A stretch of DNA of 64,000 bases from an uncultured Alistipes sp. Lineage in GTDB: Bacteria > Bacteroidota > Bacteroidia > Bacteroidales > Rikenellaceae. The position numbers were made by a program, and so were the translations under genes. The stretch lies in assembly GCA_944321175.1 (NCBI GenBank), contig CALUKI010000012.1, forward strand, positions 1 through 64,000, written 5' to 3'. Positions 60,232-64,000 of the stretch are shown here, piece after piece. The notes below the pieces were generated by a model. It saw nothing but the letters and a program-made list of their open reading frames with translations. It was not told where the DNA came from and ran no database searches. Position 1 is the first letter of the stretch; every line of letters begins with the position of its first letter.

Positions 60232-61502
60232 ATCACATGGGAAATATGCTCGTATCCGTCATACTGATCCTTGCGATGCTGCTCCTGTCCGCCTTTTTTT
60301 CGGGCATGGAGATCGCTTTTGTGAGCAAGAACCGGCTGAAACTGGAGATCGACCGACGGCAGAACAGGGTGTTGGATTTTATTGCCGACATCTTCGAACG
60401 CCATTCCGGACAATACATTACGTCGATTCTTGTGGGCAACAACATCGCCCTGGTGGTCTATTCGCTCTATATGTCGGCCCTGCTGCGTTCGCTGGCAGCG
60501 CTCGCCGGCTGGGATGCCGTAGCCGAAGGCGGGTCGGTGCTTGCCGAGACGCTGATATCGACGGTCATCATTATCTTCGTCGCGGAGTTTTTGCCGAAGT
60601 CGATTGTCAAGGGCAATCCCAATTTCTATTATCGTACCTTTGCCCCGCTGCTTTTCATCTTCTATATTCTCCTCTATCCGATCGTGTGGCTGACGACCGT
60701 CGTATCGTATCTGATCCTGCGGCTGTTCGGATGCCGGATCCGTGCGCAGCAGCCTGTCCCGGATTTCAACCGCACGGACCTCGAAAGCCTGATCGAAGGG
60801 TCGGCGGAGGCGCAGCACGACGAAGAGAATGAGATCAAACTCTTTCAGAATGCGTTGGACTTTGCCGATCTGCGGGTTCGCGACTGCATGGTTCCCCGTG
60901 TCGATATGGAGGCTGTGGAGGTTTCGACGAGTGTCGAAGAGCTGACGGCCTGCTTTGTGGAGAGCAAGTTCTCCCGTATTTTCGTGTGGGAAGGGAGCAT
61001 CGACAACATCGTAGGGTATGTCAATTCGAAAAGTCTGTTCCGCCGGCCGGCCGATTTGAAATCGGTTCTGATGCCGGCCTGTTTCGTTCCGGAAACGATG
61101 CCTTTGCAGTCGTTGCTGGAGCATTTCATCAAACAACGCAATTACATCGCCGTCGTTATCGACGAATTCGGCGGTACGGCGGGAATCATCTCGCTGGAGG
61201 ATGTCCTCGAACAGATCTTCGGCGAAATCGAGGATGAACATGATATTCAGGACATGGTCGAAAAGCGGGTCGGAGAGAACGAATATGTCTTTTCGTGCCG
61301 CTTGGAGGTAAAATATCTCAATGAACACTACGATTTGTCCATTCCGGAGAGCCGGGATTACGATACGCTGGCGGGATTCATCCTTTCGCACCTTGAAGGA
61401 ATACCGCCTGCCGGCCAGACCCTTTCGGTCGATGGACTTGAGATTCGCGTGCTGCGAACGACGCGATCGCGGATCGAGCTGGCCCGCGTGAAACGATTGT
61501 AA
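60228..61502 (+). CDS. CorC/HlyC-type hemolysin-family protein (GldE-like)
   Basis: A 424-residue membrane protein. A DUF21/CNNM transmembrane domain comes first (LAMLLLSAFFSGMEIAFVSK, TSILVGNNIALVVYSLYMSA). Two CBS domains follow (DLRVRDCMVPRVDMEAVEVS, YIAVVIDEFGGTAGIISLED), then a CorC_HlyC domain (ETLAGFILSHLEGIPPAG-like, ending VRLT-type strands). The family is associated with Mg2+/Co2+ efflux and includes GldE of gliding bacteria. The start at 60228 overlaps lptC by four bases. It is conserved next to lptC in Bacteroidales. Confidence 0.94.
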   Translation: MNHMGNMLVSVILILAMLLLSAFFSGMEIAFVSKNRLKLEIDRRQNRVLDFIADIFERHSGQYITSILVGNNIALVVYSLYMSALLRSLAALAGWDAVAEGGSVLAETLISTVIIIFVAEFLPKSIVKGNPNFYYRTFAPLLFIFYILLYPIVWLTTVVSYLILRLFGCRIRAQQPVPDFNRTDLESLIEGSAEAQHDEENEIKLFQNALDFADLRVRDCMVPRVDMEAVEVSTSVEELTACFVESKFSRIFVWEGSIDNIVGYVNSKSLFRRPADLKSVLMPACFVPETMPLQSLLEHFIKQRNYIAVVIDEFGGTAGIISLEDVLEQIFGEIEDEHDIQDMVEKRVGENEYVFSCRLEVKYLNEHYDLSIPESRDYDTLAGFILSHLEGIPPAGQTLSVDGLEIRVLRTTRSRIELARVKRL

Positions 61503-61545
61503 GAATTTTTCGACCGATCAGCGGGTTAATTCCAAATAATTGTCT

Positions 61546-61553
61546 ATCTTTGG
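61546..61553 (+). promoter_or_regulatory. -7 box upstream of the PpiD-like gene
   Basis: TATCTTTG matches TAnnTTTG, 42 bp before the ATG at 61595. It indicates that the foldase can be expressed apart from the operon upstream. Confidence 0.6.
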
Positions 61554-61594
61554 AGGCCCGAAACGAAAATCAATAAATAAAAACAAAGTAGCAT

Positions 61595-63628
61595 ATGGCA
61601 AGTTTGAACACATTGAGAACCAAGTTCGGAGCGTTGCTGTCGATTATCATTGCACTGGCGCTTCTGGCATTCATCCTTTCGCTGAAGGCCGACATGGGAT
61701 TCTCGAACAACGATCCGAAGATCGGAGAGATCAATGGCGACAAGATCCGCTATTCGGAGTATCTGAACCAGTACGACGCCGTCAAGAACCGTAATGGCGG
61801 TATGGAGGCCTCGACCGACGAGGAGTCGGCGCAGATGGCGGCCGCCGTATGGCAGGCGTTGTTTGCCGACCATGTATTGTTGCCCGGTTTCGAGCAGATG
61901 GGGCTCGGCGTGTCCGAGCAGGAGCGGTTGAACATGATCAGCGGCGAGATCCCGTCGCAGAGTTTCTATGCCGCTTTTGCCAATTCCCGCACGGGCGAAT
62001 ACAATGCCGAGTCGGTTTCGCAGTTCCTTTCGCAGGCTGCCGGAGACGCACAGGCCCAGGCAGCCTGGCAGGATCTGAACGCACAGGCCAGATTGGAGCG
62101 TTCGCTGCAGAAATACGGGACTCTGATCGGCAAGGGAACCTATGTCAATACACTGGAGGTGGATGCCGGAGTGGATGCCGCCAACAAGATCTTCAGCGGC
62201 AAGTTTGTTTCAAAACGTTATTCGGAGGTGCCGGATTCGCTGGTCAGCGTCTCGTCGGGCGAGATCCGTTCGTATTACAAGGCTCACAAGGATCTTTTCA
62301 AGCAGTCGCCGTCGCGTACGTTGTCGTATGTGGTTTTCGAGGTGAATGCTACGGATGATGATATGGTCGCTCTCGAAAACGAGGTCCGCGGCGTGGGCGA
62401 GCGTTTTGCGGAAACGGATGACGTGAAGGCTTTCGTCCGTCAGGACCGCCATGGCGAGATTGCCGACCGGTATGTGAAGGCGGAGCAGCTGGGTGACCAG
62501 GCCGAGGCGTTGAAAGCCGATAAGATGTACGGCCCGGAGCTGAAGAACAATACATGGACGATGGCGCGTGTGGCCGAGAGCCGCATGGCTCCCGATACGC
62601 TCGGCTTGAAGGTGATCGTGCTGCCCTATACGCAGGAGAAGCTTGCCGACAGTCTGAAATCGGTGGCTACGAGCGAGAATTTTCCGGAACTGGCACGTCA
62701 ATATGCCGCCAACGAGGAGCTGGCCGCCAATGGCGGCGAGGTGGGAGTCTATCCTTTCTCGGCCTTTGACAGCGTAACGGCCGAAGCATTGTCCGGTGCG
62801 AAGAAGGGCGACATCGTGAAGGTGATGAACGGCAGTACGATCCAGCTCTTCAATGTCTATCGTGCCGATAGGCCGACGAAGCATTATAAGGTAGCGACGG
62901 TAACCTATCCCGTAGAGGCGTCGGTTGCCACGCAGCGGAATATCTACAATCAGGCGAGTGCTTTCGCCGTCAGCGCCAAGGCTTCGGGCGACGCTTTCAA
63001 CGAAGCGGCATCGAATGCGGCCGTTACGCCGCGCGTGGCGACGCTCGCGATGGGCGATCGTTCGATTCGCGGGTTGGATCATTCGCGGGAGATTGCCCGT
63101 TGGGCATACGGTGCGGACAAAGGCGACCTGTCGGAGATCTTCAAGGTCGGCAAGGATTATGTCGTAGCAATGGTCACGGAGATCGACAACGATGAATATG
63201 CGTCGGTGCAGAAGGTGGCGTCGCAGATTCGCAACCGCCTGATGCGTGACAAGAAGTATGACTACATCATGCGGGATTTCTCGGCCACGACGCTTGAAGA
63301 GGCCGCAAAGGCGTTCGGCAGTGAGGTGTCGGATTTCGACCAGTTGACCTTCGGTTCATATTATGTCGATGGTGCGGGCTTCGAACCGGCCCTCGCAGGT
63401 GCAGTGGCATCGACGACGGAGACCGGCACGGTTTCGGCTCCGGTCAAGGGTGCGCAGGGCGTCTATCTCTTTACGGTTGATGAAATCGCGCAGAGTGAAA
63501 AGCCCCAGACGGCAGAGGATGAGCGGGTGCGTTCCGAGGCGATGGCCGAGGGAATGATGCAGCAGCGGGTTTTGCCGGCCCTGCAGCAGATGTCCGAAAT
63601 CAAGGATCTGAGCGGCGAGTATTTTTAA
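61595..63628 (+). CDS. PpiD/SurA-type periplasmic peptidyl-prolyl isomerase
   Basis: A 677-residue membrane-anchored foldase. The N-terminus ASLNTLRTKFGALLSIIIAL continues as one transmembrane helix ALLAFILSLKAD, followed by a SurA/PpiD-like chaperone domain (DKIRYSEYLNQYDAVKNRNG). Parvulin-like domains come next (ELARQYAANEELAANGGEVG and VYPFSAFDSVTAEALSGAKK), and the C-terminal part is helical. It helps outer-membrane proteins fold in the periplasm, consistent with its place after the LPS-export gene. The length is typical for Bacteroidota PpiD. A terminator follows at 63693. Confidence 0.93.
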   Translation: MASLNTLRTKFGALLSIIIALALLAFILSLKADMGFSNNDPKIGEINGDKIRYSEYLNQYDAVKNRNGGMEASTDEESAQMAAAVWQALFADHVLLPGFEQMGLGVSEQERLNMISGEIPSQSFYAAFANSRTGEYNAESVSQFLSQAAGDAQAQAAWQDLNAQARLERSLQKYGTLIGKGTYVNTLEVDAGVDAANKIFSGKFVSKRYSEVPDSLVSVSSGEIRSYYKAHKDLFKQSPSRTLSYVVFEVNATDDDMVALENEVRGVGERFAETDDVKAFVRQDRHGEIADRYVKAEQLGDQAEALKADKMYGPELKNNTWTMARVAESRMAPDTLGLKVIVLPYTQEKLADSLKSVATSENFPELARQYAANEELAANGGEVGVYPFSAFDSVTAEALSGAKKGDIVKVMNGSTIQLFNVYRADRPTKHYKVATVTYPVEASVATQRNIYNQASAFAVSAKASGDAFNEAASNAAVTPRVATLAMGDRSIRGLDHSREIARWAYGADKGDLSEIFKVGKDYVVAMVTEIDNDEYASVQKVASQIRNRLMRDKKYDYIMRDFSATTLEEAAKAFGSEVSDFDQLTFGSYYVDGAGFEPALAGAVASTTETGTVSAPVKGAQGVYLFTVDEIAQSEKPQTAEDERVRSEAMAEGMMQQRVLPALQQMSEIKDLSGEYF

Positions 63629-63692
63629 CCGTCATGCGGTGCGTCCGACCGGAGCCGGTCGGACTGGCATCGGACGGAGCCGATACATACAG

Positions 63693-63726
63693 AAGCGATT
63701 CCGAATTCATCGGAATCGCTTTTTTA
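63693..63726 (+). terminator. Terminator after the PpiD-like gene
   Basis: AAGCGATTCCGA (63693-63704) pairs with TCGGAATCGCTT (63710-63721) around a 5-nt loop, and is followed by TTTTT. Confidence 0.9.
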
Positions 63727-63800
63727 ATTCGGACGGGATGTTTTGATTACAATTTTTTGCATATACGGCGAAAATTGCAAGAAAAATGAGTTAAAAGCAC

Positions 63801-63808
63801 TATCTTTG
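63801..63808 (+). promoter_or_regulatory. -7 box of the last gene's promoter
   Basis: TATCTTTG matches the consensus. It lies about 150 bp upstream of the ATG at 63960, so the transcript would have a long leader. Confidence 0.6.
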
Positions 63809-63959
63809 CGACGGGTTGGCACTTCGGACCTGTCCGAGTTTGCGACGGGACGGCCGGACGGCCGCATAGCATGGATTTTCCGAGGAGATTTCCGGTGTAT
63901 TTGAAGAAACCGTTGATATTTAGATATGAAATTCCACATTTTTAATTAATCCAGATCTT

Positions 63960-64000
63960 ATGAAGAAATTAGCCTTATTGATTATGGCGGTCTTTGCGGC
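63960..64000 (+). CDS. Start of an exported-protein gene, cut by the window edge
   Basis: An ATG at 63960 opens a frame reading MKKLALLIMAVFA, which is the beginning of a signal peptide. It follows the promoter box at 63801 and an AT-rich leader. Only 13 codons are present, so the protein cannot be named. Confidence 0.6.
   Translation, partial: MKKLALLIMAVFA

Larger units (their letters stand above)
63629..63959. other. Intergenic region before the last gene
   Basis: It contains the terminator at 63693-63726 and the -7 box at 63801-63808. The remainder is a leader of about 145 nt with no open frame worth calling. Confidence 0.65.

Noticed and set aside
63724..63939. A 71-codon minus-strand frame
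   Set aside because: It covers a terminator and a plus-strand promoter and has no recognisable product.

Overview
The window comes from a GC-rich member of the Bacteroidota, most likely a gut Bacteroidales close to Alistipes (Rikenellaceae). The evidence is the Bacteroidota-type promoters (TTTG, about 19-20 nt, TAnnTTTG) in front of many genes, lineage-restricted families (PorX, Porin_10-type porin, fimbrillin/DUF4493/PCMD surface lipoproteins, DUF4923, Bacteroidota-style TPR/LptC/CorC operon), weak Shine-Dalgarno sites and a 29-residue basic protein that follows HU. No phage, IS element, CRISPR array or rRNA operon is visible. Genus assignment is inference.

Layout. 1-9.4 kb: a cut gene end, tRNA-Leu(CAA), then minus-strand uvrC with a Na+/Ca2+ exchanger, a GNAT enzyme, and the nadC / LTA-synthase-like / DUF2156-GNAT operon. 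9.4-16.3 kb: a TonB receptor with a companion lipoprotein, an acyltransferase, a LuxR-type regulator with a degenerate receiver, rlmH and a short GH2-like protein. 16.7-20.3 kb: asnS, rpoN and a PAP2-like membrane protein. 20.5-24.2 kb: a lytic transglycosylase, a large porin and pssA. 24.7-34.2 kb (plus): manC, murF, OPT peptide transporter, an AT-rich small orphan, pepT, nadE and two tandem DUF4923 proteins. 34.5-42.1 kb (minus): a surface cluster of DUF4493/fimbrillin-like/PCMD lipoproteins, two related outer-membrane barrels and a small protein with a nine-G tract. 42.3-49.5 kb: S9 peptidase, Nudix, SRPBCC, LytTR regulator, an ExbB-like membrane protein, tsaE and porX. 49.8-64 kb (plus): HU plus the 29-aa basic protein, rng, mfd, and the conserved run coaX / barrel / TPR / lptC / corC-like / PpiD-like foldase, ending in the start of another exported protein.

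The most unusual structure is an interspersed 74-86 bp tandem repeat at three places (about 3.87, 9.11 and 16.33 kb). At each one the copy nearest the downstream minus-strand gene carries a full TTTG-n20-TATCTTTG promoter at its edge. At two loci the inner copies have lost one base of the -7 box or otherwise degenerated. The block therefore looks like a mobile or duplicating promoter cassette in front of a cation exchanger, nadC and the GH2-like gene. The second candidate system is the surface cluster at 34.5-42.1 kb, which combines a G9 tract that could switch the reading frame, a composition break inside the largest lipoprotein gene, and duplicated PCMD tails. All calls were made by reading sequence and recalling families; no database search was run.
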